64,000 nucleotides of DNA from the NCBI GenBank assembly GCA_963402885.1, contig OY727097.1:17546001-17610000 (forward strand). Reading direction: 5' to 3'. Every line of letters starts with the position of its first letter. Within the stretch, counting starts at the first letter, position 1. Under the pieces are notes generated by a model. That model was not told the DNA's origin and searched no databases. It saw nothing but the letters and a program-made list of their open reading frames with translations. The translations under genes and the position numbers were made by a program. This document shows, piece after piece, positions 12,793 to 26,400 of this stretch. This DNA comes from Antedon bifida (Eukaryota > Echinodermata > Crinoidea > Comatulida > Antedonidae).

Positions 12793-15700
12793 TTATTGTT
12801 CATGTAGGACCCGAACGTTGTTTTTCCTACCTGCGTAAACTTCAACTTCACAAATAGTGAGAATCTTTGTTCCTGGGAGATATACAGTGATGTACTGTCC
12901 TGTGATTGGTTTGTTACATACAATTTCGATGGGATTTGACTCAATCATAGTTGATGTTACAGTACTGCCGCATGGGACATTATCAGTAAAAGGGGACTTG
13001 CTTGTGTTGCCAACACGAATTTGAGCATCAATTAACCTGTCAGCTGGTTAGAAAAAATATATAAAGGTATAATTAGAATTTAGCTTATTATTTTCAAATA
13101 AATAAAACATTTACTACTATTCCTGCTAACCACACAGTACCCGTTATAACTAAAAATCTTATTATCATAATGTATAGAGAGATTAAAATATCAAATACAG
13201 TGCCATTTCCTTTCCCAACTTGTTAATACAGTAACCGTAGAGATCAAATCGAATCAAATGATAAAGCAGGAAGTGATGACGTAAGTTAGGACAGTTCCCT
13301 TTATGTCTGTATGTCTAAGGTTTGATTATTATTGTTAACTTAAAGAGTTGTCTTTAGCGATAACATTACTTCAAACGTGTACTTCTATTTTATAAAACCC
13401 ATAGAACTGTGCCTTACCATATTATAGTGAACTATATCATTTCCATGGTCTTACTTACCACAACAGTCTTGTCTGTTATATAAAACAATCTTTGAAATAG
13501 GTTTCGGAGTTCCTAAATCGGCATACCACCAAGGATTTTTGTCACTTTCACCGGCTTTTGAAAAAACCCATCAAAACAGATTTAAACATATTATTGTAGC
13601 ATGGTTGAAGATCGTTCCGATTTTACTTAAATTCACATTCACTACAGCAGTATATTATTCAAATAGGCCTAATATAAATAATAAAATGGTCGTATACATA
13701 CCAGTGTGGGAACATGAATTTTGATTAAATATTGAATTTGTGTTTCCATCAATGGCCCTATTAGCGTCACCTCCTGCGCCACGTGTTGAACTTTGTTTCG
13801 CTCCTACAAAGTGGGTCACTAATACACTCTCTAAAATATTGAGTAAGAAAATATTGGTGCTTTGAGATAAAATTAAATCAAATCGTTGTCCATTAGTTTA
13901 TTTCTATAATTTTTATTTTGTTTATTTTTCTACTTATTTGTTGTATTATTGTTTGCTTTATTATTATATAGTTTAAATACTATATATAGAAAAAAAGGAA
14001 CATGCCTGCAAACGACTCGCATCCCGTTAAAACCACGTTTGTTTGACATGAATATGTTTCAAAATAATTGAGTAGCTGAGTTTAATGAGATGTTTAAAAC
14101 TGCGATTTAGAATATGAATTATATATTAGAAATATTCAGTATCGTTTTATGACAAATATTCCTACCATAAATTTCAACTTCACAGAGAGTAAGACATTTT
14201 TTTCCAGGAAGACGAACACTAATGTACTTTCCTTTGATTGGCTTGTTACATATAACTTCAATGGGGTTTGAACCAATCATAGCTGATGTAAGAGTAGCTC
14301 CACATTGTGCATTTTCATTAAAGGGTGACTTGTTGTCATCTCCAACTCGAATTTCAGCACCAATTAACCTTTCACCTATTTTAAAGAAATTGTCATACAT
14401 ATTTTATAAAGAGTATTACATTTACTATGTTTATTTTCAAAAGCACCTCCGTAATCAGAAGATCAACCGACAAGCATTTCCGTGTGTAAAACTATGGATC
14501 CTTAGTAAAACATGAAAGAACGCTTCGCATTGTTTTTAGTATTAATTGATTTATACATTAAATGTTATACTAGGCTTACATGTACAATTTTAATATTTCA
14601 CATGACTCCAATTTATCACACTTCGACCTGATTTTTTATATTATAAAGTTTGTACCACGTTATATAGTAATTCTGAAAAGAACTGTTGAGTTTCTCGACG
14701 TTTCAATCAATATACTTCGATAGTCCTCATGAGTGAGAATCACAAAATCATTCTCACTCCTGAGGACGCTCGAAGTATATTGATCTAAACGTGGTTTAAC
14801 TTTATATCAAAATATTGATTTTGCCATGCAAACCTTCAAACAATGAATTATATTGTTATTAAAACACGAGCCATGTATGTAATTATTTTTACCACAAATG
14901 TATGTTTACTTATAACTTCTACTTTTTAGAACAGGATGTCTTACCACAACAGTCTTCTCTGTTATATATCACAACTTTAGAAATAGGTTTCGATGAATCT
15001 AACTGCGCATACCACCAAGGATTTTTTTCATCTCCACAAGCTGTTGAATAAAAGTGCATGATAATACTCTTATAGACTATTATGTAAGATAATTTTTATG
15101 GAATTACAGTAGGCCTAAATATGTTCCGGAAACAAAAAAGTCAGTTTCTGTTTTTGTAATATAAACAGTTCCATACATTGGCAAAATGAAAACAATAAAA
15201 CGTTGTCATTGTCAAATAATAACATGAACTATCATGAACAAACATGAACATCAGAAATGTAATTCAAACTAAACAAGGCCAACAGCCATAAGTCGCGTGC
15301 TCTCAGAAAAAAATGAACTTTCAAAAAGTAATGTACTTTAAAACTTTTCTGTACATCAAAACAGTTCAAAAAGTACAGAAAGCGATAAAACGCATAGTGA
15401 TACCGGACCGACAGACCGACAGACCGACCGACCGACATAGTGAACTATAGAGTCGCGTCCACGCGACTTAAAATATTCAAAACCACCTAAACAGTGCACT
15501 GTAGTATATAGTAAGATACTTAAATAAACAGTAATATCAATTGGTATTACTAGGTTAGAATTCAATTCAATCATGTGTGGAATTGGAATAATATGGTTGT
15601 GCCGTTTGGTACGGACAGCCGACATAGATATCAATTTTCTTCGAATCTTAACTTAGGTAACCAGACGTACTGTAAATCATTATATTTCAGCTCTGATTTC

Positions 15701-18364
15701 TTTTTTTGGGATTAATTTATCAATCTTTCATACACAATGAGAGCCCCATAATTATTGTGTAGGCTCTTTTCGGATCCGTTTATGGCTGAGTGCTAAAATA
15801 GAGTAAGCTGGATGCCAGACCGGTACCGGTACATGCATATTTAAGCAAAGGGTGAACAAAACCTGGATAAATACAGTACAAATTTTGAACTGACAAAACC
15901 AAAACGTTTTAAAGTATAAGTAGGAATAATCTACCATTTGCATTCTTAAGGATTATCATCAATGTCAAATCTAAAGTCAAGTCTAAAGTCAAATGATATT
16001 TTTTAACCAGTCTTATCAAATAATGGGTTGAGAATCTAGACGAAAATTAATTGCCTATTATTATGTTGTGGATGTATGATGTGAACACGGCCGTATAGGC
16101 CTAAACTTACCGGTGTGAGTACACGAATGTTTATTAAAAATTCCATTTGTGTTTCCATCGATGGCCCTACTAGCAGCACCACCAGCGTCACGCGTCGAAC
16201 TTTGTTTAGCTTCTATAATTCGAGTTACCGGTACTAATACGCTCTCTGAAATAATCGGATACAAATGCATTCAATTGAGATAAGATAGAAAATGTATGTT
16301 AACAACTGTTAGTAGGCTATTTTTTGTCCATTTAATTAACTTATTTAAAACAAATATTATTGTTTATTATTGAAGTTAATTAATGGTATGAAGGTGTTTT
16401 GTGAGTATTCTAAAATATACATTCTGCATTTGAATGTTTAGTAATCACTAGCATTTTGCTTATTAAATTTCTTCAAACAAGAACCGCATAGTTTGAATAT
16501 GATTAGGGTAAATCTGCCACAAACAAATGGTAGAATTTGTGTCTTAAGTAAATATTTTTAAAAAATGGATCATTTCAAATGACGGCAATTATTTATTTAT
16601 ATATGAACAAAACGTACTTTGATCATAAACAGTTAAATGATCTAATATTAAATGATTTACACTGTCGTTACCTGTTGCTGGTCCGTGAACAAAACTTATT
16701 TCTCCCTCTTCCACTCCAAATCCATTTTCACCGATACCTACACACAAGTACAAGAAATGAAAAAAGCAAATCAATGACATGGTATAAAGTAATGTAAGTT
16801 TTGTATTAACCCTTTATTGGCTCAGACAGAGTGAAGCGAATATATTCTCTAACTAAGTGTAACGTAGGGAGGCATTGAAAGCTTAAGCTTGCTTTTAGAT
16901 CTGGTAATGCAGGGTACGGGTAAACAATTCAAATAACATCATTCTCTTCAACAAGGCCATATACATGGCTGCAGTCGCGTGCTCAAGTTAGTGTTTACCG
17001 ACCAACCAACCAACCAACCAACCGACCAACCGACCAACCAACCGACCGACATAGTGAGCTGTAGAGTTGGGTTGCACGCGACTAATGAAATTCAGCCATC
17101 CGAAAGAGGCGCATCCAATATAATCTTAAATGGTTATGCTGATGACACAACTTTATATCTAAAGCGACACATTTTAGAATGTTTATGCATTCACGATTCT
17201 CAAATAGTACAAACTCTTACTTACATTCGTATGTTACTTGTAGGTACTTGTATGTAGAGACACATGGGTCACCAAACACACTATTACTTGCGTGGACATT
17301 ACATGACGACTGACTCTGACAGAACTGGGTAACCTTTAAGACGGATGAAGATGCAAGACACGAAATGCTAGGTGGCTTTGAGATGGAGGCGTAACATCGT
17401 TCACTGTAAGACACGGAGCGTCCGTAAGCAGCAGAAATCACATTAATCTTTTCATTCCCACAGTTTATCTTCAATGTACTGCCCTCACAAACATATTGAG
17501 TAACAATTTCAGCATCTGTAAATACTTATATTTATCACAAATTCAATTCATAGTTTTGATAATAGTGACTGTTGTATAGTCTGATTAAAACCATAGTTAA
17601 CGTACTTCCACAATCCAACCTACATCAGCGTTGGTGCAAATTAATAGTTGGGTTTTGTGGAAGTTGATTATATTGTTAATTTCCTGACATTTTTATTTTT
17701 TGGTTTGTATGATTTGTATATGAATGTACTATCCGAAATAAAGGAAATGAATGAATTACGGTCAAACGCATACGCGTGGCTTGAAACTTATCTTGCTTAT
17801 AACAGATGACAATATTAAAAACACCAACACATTCTTACATAATATCAAAAATGGGTAAAATGTAAAGAAAAATAAAAGAACATGGACATTTAAAAATATT
17901 GTCAATGGTAATGCACGAATTTTGTAATGTGTGGCGAATACCCAATGGGTCAATATTATTTAATATTAGGATTGATAAGATTTTTTTGTTTTTGTTTTAT
18001 TTATAAACTTATTTTACATGGATGACATTTTCATTAAAAATAATGTTCTTACAAATGGTCCATGATTAAAGAAATGTATGCATAATAGTGAATAGTAATA
18101 AGTTACAAAAGTTACAAAAAATATTTGTTTGTTTTAGATTATAGAAAGACATACAAGTACAATTAAATAATATGTTTCATGTGGATGAATTGAGAAACTT
18201 CATGTAAAAGATGTAAGAAACAGCACTGTAGAAATAGATAGTTAGAAACTCCAAGAAAACATATAAAAACAAAAAGATTGTTATGATATTCAAATTATTT
18301 AATGCAAATACTCACTTGCTGTGAAGAAAATTGCTAAGAGGTAGAGAGAAACAGTGATCTTCAT
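12793..18364 (-). CDS. Secreted lectin: signal peptide, SUEL domain, two fucolectin (FTP) domains
   Basis: Nine exons, read right to left: 18364-18316, 17515-17225, 16737-16672, 16245-16111, 15040-14945, 14375-14166, 13830-13702, 13554-13459, 13043-12793. Together they give 440 residues and every intron is phase 1. Residues 1-16 (MKITVSLYLLAIFFTA) are a signal peptide. Residues 17-113 are a SUEL/rhamnose-binding lectin domain with the diagnostic AAYGR and FGDPC...YKYL blocks and the usual cysteines. Residues 114-135 are a linker in one exon. Residues 136-282 and 283-440 are two fucolectin/tachylectin-4/pentraxin-1 domains. Each FTP domain has RAIDGN, a conserved SC(T/S)HT histidine, NPWWYA, the vicinal cysteine pair in YNR(E/Q)DCC, a following arginine (ERL or DRL) and LCEVE. 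The arginines and histidine are those that bind fucose in the eel agglutinin family. Each FTP domain uses three exons of matching size, so one arose by tandem duplication. Likely role: recognition of rhamnose/galactose and fucose glycans in body fluid, as in immunity; specificity is inferred. Confidence 0.93.
14698..14792. repeat. Near-perfect hairpin, arms about 43 bases, loop about 9
   Basis: The left arm 14698-14740 includes CAATATACTTCGATAGTCCT and the right arm 14750-14792 includes GGACGCTCGAAGTATATTG. The loop is CACAAAATC. It lies in the lectin intron between exons 14945 and 14375. The flank GTTGAGTTTCTCGACGTTTC is reminiscent of tails of Penelope-like retroelements, from memory only. 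Confidence 0.75.
15291..15468. mobile_element. Short non-autonomous element (MITE) with internal CCGA microsatellite, copy 1
   Basis: The ends AGTCGCGTG and CACGCGACT are perfect inverted repeats. TA lies on each side (15289-15290, 15469-15470), fitting a TA target duplication. Near the right end is a run of GACCGACAGACCGACC units. Copy 2 at 16973-17083 shares the ends, the CCGACATAGTGA block and the microsatellite. It lies in a lectin intron. Confidence 0.7.
16973..17083. mobile_element. Short non-autonomous element (MITE) with internal CCGA/CCAA microsatellite, copy 2
   Basis: Ends AGTCGCGTGC and GCACGCGACT. The interior is mostly an ACCAACCAACCGACC run followed by CCGACATAGTGAGCTGTAGAG. 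It is shorter than copy 1 and no clear target duplication remains. It lies in the lectin intron between exons 17225 and 16737. Confidence 0.65.
17093..17200 (+). mobile_element. Reverse-transcriptase palm fragment of a LINE
   Basis: A plus-strand frame reads ILNGYADDTTLYL, with the YADD catalytic block at 17135-17146. It is flanked by RT-like residues for about 30 codons. It lies antisense in a lectin intron directly beside the MITE copy 2. Too short to place in a clade. Confidence 0.55.
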
Positions 18365-18419
18365 GTTTGCAGCAAAATATTATACGGTAACGATTGATGA
18401 GATCATTCGATGGTTCGTA

Positions 18420-18429
18420 CTTTTATATA
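18420..18429 (-). promoter_or_regulatory. TATA box of the lectin gene
   Basis: The minus strand reads TATATAAAAG about 56 bases before the ATG at 18364. Transcription would start near 18395-18400 and leave a short 5' UTR. Assignment is by position and consensus only. Confidence 0.6.
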
Positions 18430-19999
18430 GCTGCAGTTCATGAGTGCATGCAGTATACAAATATTGATAAGATAAGATAAATTCGAAATGAAACTCAAAC
18501 AATTCAATAAAAGTATCAGGGAGCTCAGATACGAAAACACACGTTATCAATTGTACAACAAGTAATATTTGATCGGACAATAATAAGATTAAACATTTAT
18601 TTTAATGAATATGAGTCAGAGAAAGAATATCTTAAAAATAATATTGGTACAAAACAAGATTTATAGGCCTAAACTAACAAAAATTACTAAAATTCGGTTA
18701 TTCGATATTTCGAGACTGTTAGACAGTACACCAACCAACATATTCATTATTTTAATCATGTTTAATCTAAACTACATTTACCTTTTTATTCCAATACAAT
18801 TTTACCTTTTGATGCCCTCTACTACATTATTTCTCTATTCATTTGTATATTATTATGTACTTTGATATTATTGTTTTGCATTTATTATTATATTATACAT
18901 TATTTATTATATATCCCAGTTACTGTGGCATAATTGATAACGTATTTACATTCTCAACATGCAATAAAACAATGTTGATTTAAATACAATATTTGAATAC
19001 AGATTCTTATGTTGCAAGTTTGTTTTGTGCGACATGCCTATGCGTAGGCCTACCGTAGGCGTGATTGATATGATCCAATAAATTAATTAATGGATATTTT
19101 ATGGTCCTCTAGTTCGGAAATAATCTGTGCTACTTGAGGTGTCTCATGCCTGCATCGTGGGTTGAAGATAACATCGATATGTACAACTCATACCAGAACA
19201 AGTGTAATTGTACGTTCTTTAAAATGTCGTTCTTTGAATTTTTCGTTAATTAACCGTTTTCACGTGACCTACAATGTTAACACTAGTAGTAACAAATGTT
19301 GAAGTTCGTTAATTAAGAAGAACAACAAAGTATAGATTTGAACATACAAGATTAATTCAAAATCAAATTTCATCTAATATTACCCTTAACATTCTTATTA
19401 AATGTTCAGCAACACATTGGAAATCCGTATCTCCGTGAAAACAGCGTCAAATATTGTGTTTAAGTTTCAATTTAGGCTCTTAAGAAAAAGTTACTATGTT
19501 TATAAAATTGAATTTTAAGTTCGGATAGTGAATAATTCTAAGTTCAGAAAATAATAACCTCTTACATATATTAAATAATGATGACGTGTAACAACATAAC
19601 AATTTGTATCATTTCATATGCTATGATATCTTGTCTAGCCCATGGTTTTTGGTAATGTGTCTGATTATAACACCCACGTCATCGGATGTATGATTAAGAT
19701 TGCATTATCTCGATAACTTGTGTACATTCAGTCACACGTGGGCCTATGTTATCGCATGTTATTCAATTGGTTTTACCCACTGTAGATTATAATTCACAGC
19801 GTTCGATGACGTTATTGTTCATTTTGGAAATAATCCTGGTAAAAGATTTTATCTATATTTTTTAAGTATGTCCACATCATAACAAAATCGCTTATATAAC
19901 ATAGAGTGATGGCGTAGTATAACAGAGTATATTATAGATTATAACAACTTACAAGAGTATGCCTACAACATGTTAAATAATAATAATCTTTTTCTGTTG
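18430..19999. other. Intergenic, AT-rich, no gene seen
   Basis: Upstream flank of the lectin gene, up to the target-site copy of the 7-kb fold-back element. The 86-codon open stretch at 18605-18865 is low-complexity, rich in I, L, F and Y, with no recognisable family. Confidence 0.4.
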
Positions 20000-20005
20000 T
20001 TTATC

Positions 20006-23000
20006 TATGGCAAGCCTCAGCTGTCTGAAGTATTCAAAATATTATATTATTATATCATTTTTTTATTATATTATATATTGTATTGTAATGAATTATACGT
20101 TTTGCATTATATTACTTGATTTTAGCATTATATTATATCTATTTCTAATATATTATGTGAAAAATGTAACAAATTATTGACTTTTTGTATTATATTATTC
20201 GGTTTTGGCATTATATTATGAACATTTACTATTATATTATTAATAAAATACATTATATTATAATATAATTGTATTATATTAAACCCATTTACCTTACTTT
20301 ATAACATACAACATTATTATATTATACGGATTCGTTAGTTATATTATTATTTTGTATGATGTTTATTATACGTCACGGCTCATTTCAGTTCTTCTAACTC
20401 TTTCTCTCCCTCCCCCTGTTCACTAGCAATCAGCGGCAGAATCTGAATTGTGTGACTGTTGAAGAATAACTATACTACGTACTAGGCCTAGCCTAGGCCT
20501 ACTAGGGGATCTAGCCTAGACGTAGCTAGTTAGACAAGTGACCAAGGACCACCGGACAGCTACAACTAATACTACAATACAATAATACTACTAATGCAAT
20601 AACTACTACTGCTAATACTTAGGCCTAGCTAGTAGAGTACTAGGTAGGTTAGCTACTACTAGGCTCTAGGGGGGTTAGGGCGTATGTATGATGTTAACTA
20701 CTAGGCCTACTAGTACTAGGCCTACTAGTACTAGCCTAGGCTAGGCTAGGCCTAGACTTAAGTTGTAGTAGGCTAGGGCCGGGCCTGCTGCCTTAGGCTA
20801 GGCTAGGCTACTACTACTACTACTACTACTAGGCAGCCAGCCCATGATGGTTACGAGTAAGCCAAAATTTTGGATATAAGTAAACCAAAATTTGGGTACG
20901 AGCGAGTTGGCATGGGTACGGGTTGACCTGTATCCTTCTTTCTAGCTAATCGTACTAGGCCTAGGCCTCAAGTAAGTCTACGCTACCCAGTCCGGCTACA
21001 ATATGGTCTATTTTGTTTCATAGCTTTATTGATAGCTGGGTTCAAATCTGAGTTGGGATGGCTTTTTCTCATTCTAAAACAGAGTTCCTTATCATAATAA
21101 AATAATATATGAATTTATTTGTAATAGTACCTAGGCCCTAATTGCCATTGCATTTATTATTATTAATTATATATTATACGGTTACCCCTTAATTATACTA
21201 TAGTATAATTTCCTTGTTATATTTTACAATATTTTCTTTATAATTCTACAATTTTGTCTTTCACAGCACAAATTTATCATACTGTATTTGTCCAAGCTAC
21301 TCCAGCTACATGGTATTGCCTTGAGGCTAAACTACACGGTATACTGGCACTACCATCATTTCTACCACATAAGCACAGTTTCAGTTTCAGTTTATTTACC
21401 ATTTCAATTTCTGAACATAAGAGATGAACAACTTATATGGATGGATAACCAAAAGAGCGAAGCTCGTTTACCGGTCACCCGGACATTACGGACAACATAA
21501 AGACAGGACAAAGGTGCAATACATAACAAGACATGTGAACACTTGTGTTTGCAACCCCTTGGATAAAATAATATATTTATATAAAGGAGAAAGATAGATA
21601 TTATAATATTTCTTTTTTATCATACAATACATAGTACCTATTGGTATTATATCTAAAAATACAAAGGCGGCTAACACAGATAGTTCCATATATACAGTAC
21701 TCTCTTATAAATAGATGTATCTCTCCAATCTACCTAATCTAATAATAGTACTATTAGCATACTACAATACACTTTGTAGACAAGAAGTAAGTTGTATACA
21801 CCTAGAGGACTTATGGTAGTACAGTCGAACGCCCTCTCACTGGCCCGGTCAACATAATCTATACCTAGATTATTACAGTAATACATTATTACAGAGATTT
21901 TTTTTTTTTTTTTGCAGAAATCAAAGTTATGTGTATAGAAAGCAGTACTCGTATTAAAAACTAAGCAGGTTGTACTCTTGAACGCAAACTGGCAGGATAT
22001 TTTGAATATTTTTTATTGTTGAAATGAATGGAATCCTAACTTCTTTGCAACAACTGGAGACGAAGACATATTATGACCCTTTTATTTAAATTTGTTTGAA
22101 TAGACCTTCATGTAAATTCATTAAAGGCTATATGTTTGTTTTATATTTTAATATGTGATAGTAGAAAATCATTGTGTATAATGAGGACTAAGAATCTGAT
22201 ATTCACTTGCATTCTCATCTTTTAAAAATTTTATTTATAATGCTGGTAATGAGTTTAAAATTTAATTATATTGACTAGTTTTGATAATCATTATTTCTTT
22301 TGTGTAATATAGTTCATATATTATGTATCGAATAAATTGGTAAGGCCCTATACTGTTATTATTTAAGGAAAGTTTATATACACTTATTTTATGCCTACTT
22401 AGTATTAATTGTTTATATAAATATTTTGTCTAATTGCCTTGATTTTTTGTATAGGCCAATGGCATCAATGTTTTTCTCAACGCAAATTAGCCTAATAATG
22501 CCACATTTAAACACATGATTCATTGATTTCTGATATTCTGTACTTGAGTATGCATTACTAAAATAACCAAGTAGTTAATATATTTCATTTGTAATGTATG
22601 TATAAACACTAAGTTTTTTTTCACATTTTTAAATTAAAAAATTATTACAATACCTACCTTTCTGATATTGTTACTATTGTATAATATATTTTGAGGCAGC
22701 AATAAAAAAAAATTAAAACAATTAATTTGACTTATACTGTACTATGTTAGTTCAGGATATGAAATGTGTGTGGGCATCTGGTGTGTTGGAGGTTGGTGGT
22801 GTGAGGTGTATGTTTGTCACTCTAAGACCTAAATTAGATGTTTTCTGAAGAAAAGAAGTAAGAGGATACGCTTTCAAACAATTCCAAGAAGATTCACACA
22901 AAAATAATTACTTTCCAATAAAATAGTATAACAGTGTATATTACAGTACATTGAATAAACTCGAGCGGAAAAATAACGCACATAAAAAAACACTCATATT

Positions 23001-23310
23001 CTTGTCGAAAAGTGCCCTCTATAGTTTTCTATTAATTTATTAATAATTATTATTAATTAATGAGTAATATGAACATATTTTTAACATTCAATGCTGGAAA
23101 CTGGTTCTACTCCTAACAAAGTTTCATACCTCCAAATTTCATCAACGTATTCAAAGCACTTCAATATTAAATATCACATTTAACATAAAAAATTCGGGTT
23201 TTGGATAGAATTTTGCTTAAAAACATATACAAAAAACATCGATAAAAAATACTTTTCGTATTCAAAAACAGATGATACTTGGTATAAATGTTCACTATAG
23301 GTTGCTCTAT
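20006..23310 (+). repeat. Left arm of the 7-kb inverted repeat
   Basis: About 3.3 kb, pairing with 23489-27006. Relative to the right arm it lacks about 35 bases near 21285 and the 157-base segment found at 25218-25374. No protein gene recognised; an open stretch at 21288-21500 recurs on the opposite strand at 25518-25793 only because of the repeat. Confidence 0.88.
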
Positions 23311-23488
23311 TCACAGAAACAAAATTGCATTCATGAACGTTTTTTGTTGGTTGTTTTTTCAAAATAGTTATTAGCTTGAAAAAAATGAGTTGGAATTGTA
23401 TAGTCTTTCATAAGTGTACATTTTGTAAAAACGTAAATTTTAAAAATCAGTGATATGGCTTGATAGTTATTTTTTTTTTGCAATATGG

Positions 23489-26400
23489 ATGGAGCAACCT
23501 ATATTGAACATTTATACCAAGTATCAAATGTTTTTGAATACGAAAAGTATTTTTTATCGATGTTTTTTGTATATGTTTTTAAGCAAAATTCTATCAAAAC
23601 CTGGATTTGTAATGTTAAATGATATTTATTTAAGTGCTTTGAATACGTTGATGAAATTTGGAGGTATGAAACTTTGTTAGGAGTAGAACCAGTTTCCAGC
23701 ATTGAATGTTAAAAATATGTTCATATTACTCATTAATTAATAATAATTATTAACAAATTAATAGAAAACTAGAGAGGGCACCTTTCGACAAGAAAATGAA
23801 TGTTTTTTTATGTGCGTTATTTTTCCGCTCGAGTTTATTCAATGTACTGTAATATACACTGTTATACTATTTTATTGGAAAGTAATTATTTTTGTGTGAA
23901 TCTTCTTGGAGTTGTTTGAAAGCGTATCCTTTTACTTCTTTTCTTCAGAAAACATCTAATTTAGGTCTTAAAGTGACAAATATACACCTCACACCAGATT
24001 CTGCCCACACACACTTCATCTCCTGAACTAACATAGTACAGTATAAGTCAAAATAATTGTTTGTTAAAATTTTTTTTTATTGAAAACAATCTGCCTCAAA
24101 AAATATCATACAATAGTAACAATATCAGAAAGGTAGGTATTGTAATAATGTTTAAATTTAAAAATGTGAAAAAAAAATGAATGTTTATACATACATTACA
24201 AATGAAATATATTAACTACTAGGTTATTTTAGTAATGCATACACAAGTACAGAATATCAGAAATCAATGAATCATGTGTCTAAATGTGGCATTATTAGGC
24301 TAATTTGCTTTGAGAAAAACATTGATGCCATTGGCCTATACAAAAAATCAAGGCAATTAGACAAAATATTTATATAAACAATTATACTAATATTGGTAGG
24401 CATAAAATAAGTGTATATAAACTTTCCTTAAATAATAACAGTACAGGGCCTTACCAATTTATTTAATACATAATATATGAACTATATTACACAAAAGAAA
24501 TGTAAATGAATTTATAAGGACATAATTATTATCAAAACTAGTCAATATAATTAAATTTTAAACTCATTACCAGCATTATAAATAAAATTTTAAAAAGATG
24601 AGAATGCAAGTGAATATCAGATTCTTAGTCCTCATTATACACAATAATTTTCTACTATTAGTATCACATATTAAAATATAAAACAATCATGTAGCCTTTA
24701 ATGAATTTACATGGAGGTCTATTCAAATAAATTTAAATAAAAGGGTCATAATATGTCTTCGTCTCCAGTTCGTAGAAAATGAAGTTAGGATTCCATTCAT
24801 TTCAACAATAAAAAATATTCAAAATATCCTGCCAGTTTGCGTTCAAGAGTACAACCTGCTTAGTTTTTAATACGAGTACTGCTTTCTATACACATAACTT
24901 TGATTTCTGCAACAAAAAAAAAATCTCTGTAATAATGTACTTTAATTACTGCAATAATCTAGGTATAGATTATGTTGACCGGGCCAGTGAGAGGGCATTC
25001 GACTGTACTACCATAAGTCCTCTAGGTGTATACAACTTACTTCTTGTCTACAAAGTGTATAGTAGTATGCTAATAGTACTATTATTAGATTAGGTAGTTG
25101 GGAGTAGATTGGAGAGATACATCTATTTATAAGAGAGTACTGTATATATGGAACTATCTGTGTTAGTTGCCTTTGTATTTTTAGTTATACTGTAATACCA
25201 ATAGGTACTGTGTATTGGGATGCAATTCAACAGTTATGAATAAAAATAGTCCTATGTACTCTGTATGTTGGAGGAAATAAGCATAAGAGCAAGTCTTGAC
25301 CACAGGGTGTAAGTCAGTCACTATTTTGAATCAGTAGTATGACTTCTTAGGATTTAATTAATTTTAAAATTATCATTGTATGATCGAAAAGAAATATTAT
25401 AATATCTAACTTTCTCCTTTATATAAATATATTATTTTATCCAAGGGGTTGCAAACACAAGTGTTCACATGTATTGCACCTTTGTCCTGTCTTTATGTTG
25501 TCCGTAATGTTACTGCACTAACGGGTGACCGGTAAACGAGCTTCGCTCTTACGGTTATCCATCCATATAAGTTGTTCATCTCTTATGTTCAGAAATTGAA
25601 ATGGTAAATAAACTGAAACTGTGCTTATGTGGTCCAGGTTGACGAGCCAGGAATAATGGTAGTGCCAGTATACCGTGTAGTTTAGCCTCAAGGCAATACC
25701 ATGTAGCTGGAGTAGCTTGGACAAATACAGTAGAAATTTATGAGACTTGGTGTGTGATGATTCAGTATGATAAATTTGTGCTGTGAAAGACAAAATTGTA
25801 GAATTATGAAGAAAATATTGTAAAATATAACAAGGAAATTATACTATAGTATAATTAAGGGGTAACCGTATAATATATAATAAATAATAATAAATGCAAT
25901 GGCAATTACTTATATTATGTATACATTACAATATTACAAATAAATTCATATATTATTTTATTATGATAAGGAAATCTGTATTTGAATGAGAAAAAGCCAT
26001 CCCAACCCAGATTTGAACCCAGCTATCAATAAAGCTATAAAACAAAATAAACCATATTGTAGCCGGACTGGGTAGCGTAGACTTACTTGAGGCCTAGGCC
26101 TAGTACAATTAGCTAGAAGGATACAGGTCAACCCGTACCCATGCCAACTCGCTCGTACCCAAATTTTGGTTTACTTATCCAAAATTTTGGCTTACTCGTA
26201 CCCATCATGGGCTGACTGCCTAGTAGTAGTAGTAGTAGCCTAGCCTAAGGCAGCAGGCCCGGCCCTAGCCTACTACAACTTAAGTCTAGGCCTAGCCTAG
26301 TACTAGTAGGCCTAGGCCTAGTAGTTAACATCATACATACGCCCTAGAGCCTAGTAGTAGCTACCTAGTACTCTACTAGCTAGGCCTAGGTAGTAGCAGT

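Noticed and set aside
14222..14515. Plus-strand 97-codon frame
   Set aside because: Lies antisense to a lectin FTP exon with matching splice sites on the minus strand.
20035..20345. TTATA-rich tract as a promoter cluster
   Set aside because: Low-complexity part of the fold-back arm, mirrored in the other arm; no gene adjacent.
21288..21500. 70-codon frame recurring at 25518-25793
   Set aside because: The recurrence is explained by the two arms of the fold-back element; no recognisable protein.
23180..23702. Several 60-76-codon frames near the palindrome centre
   Set aside because: They mirror one another through the inverted repeat and have low-complexity, AT-driven composition.
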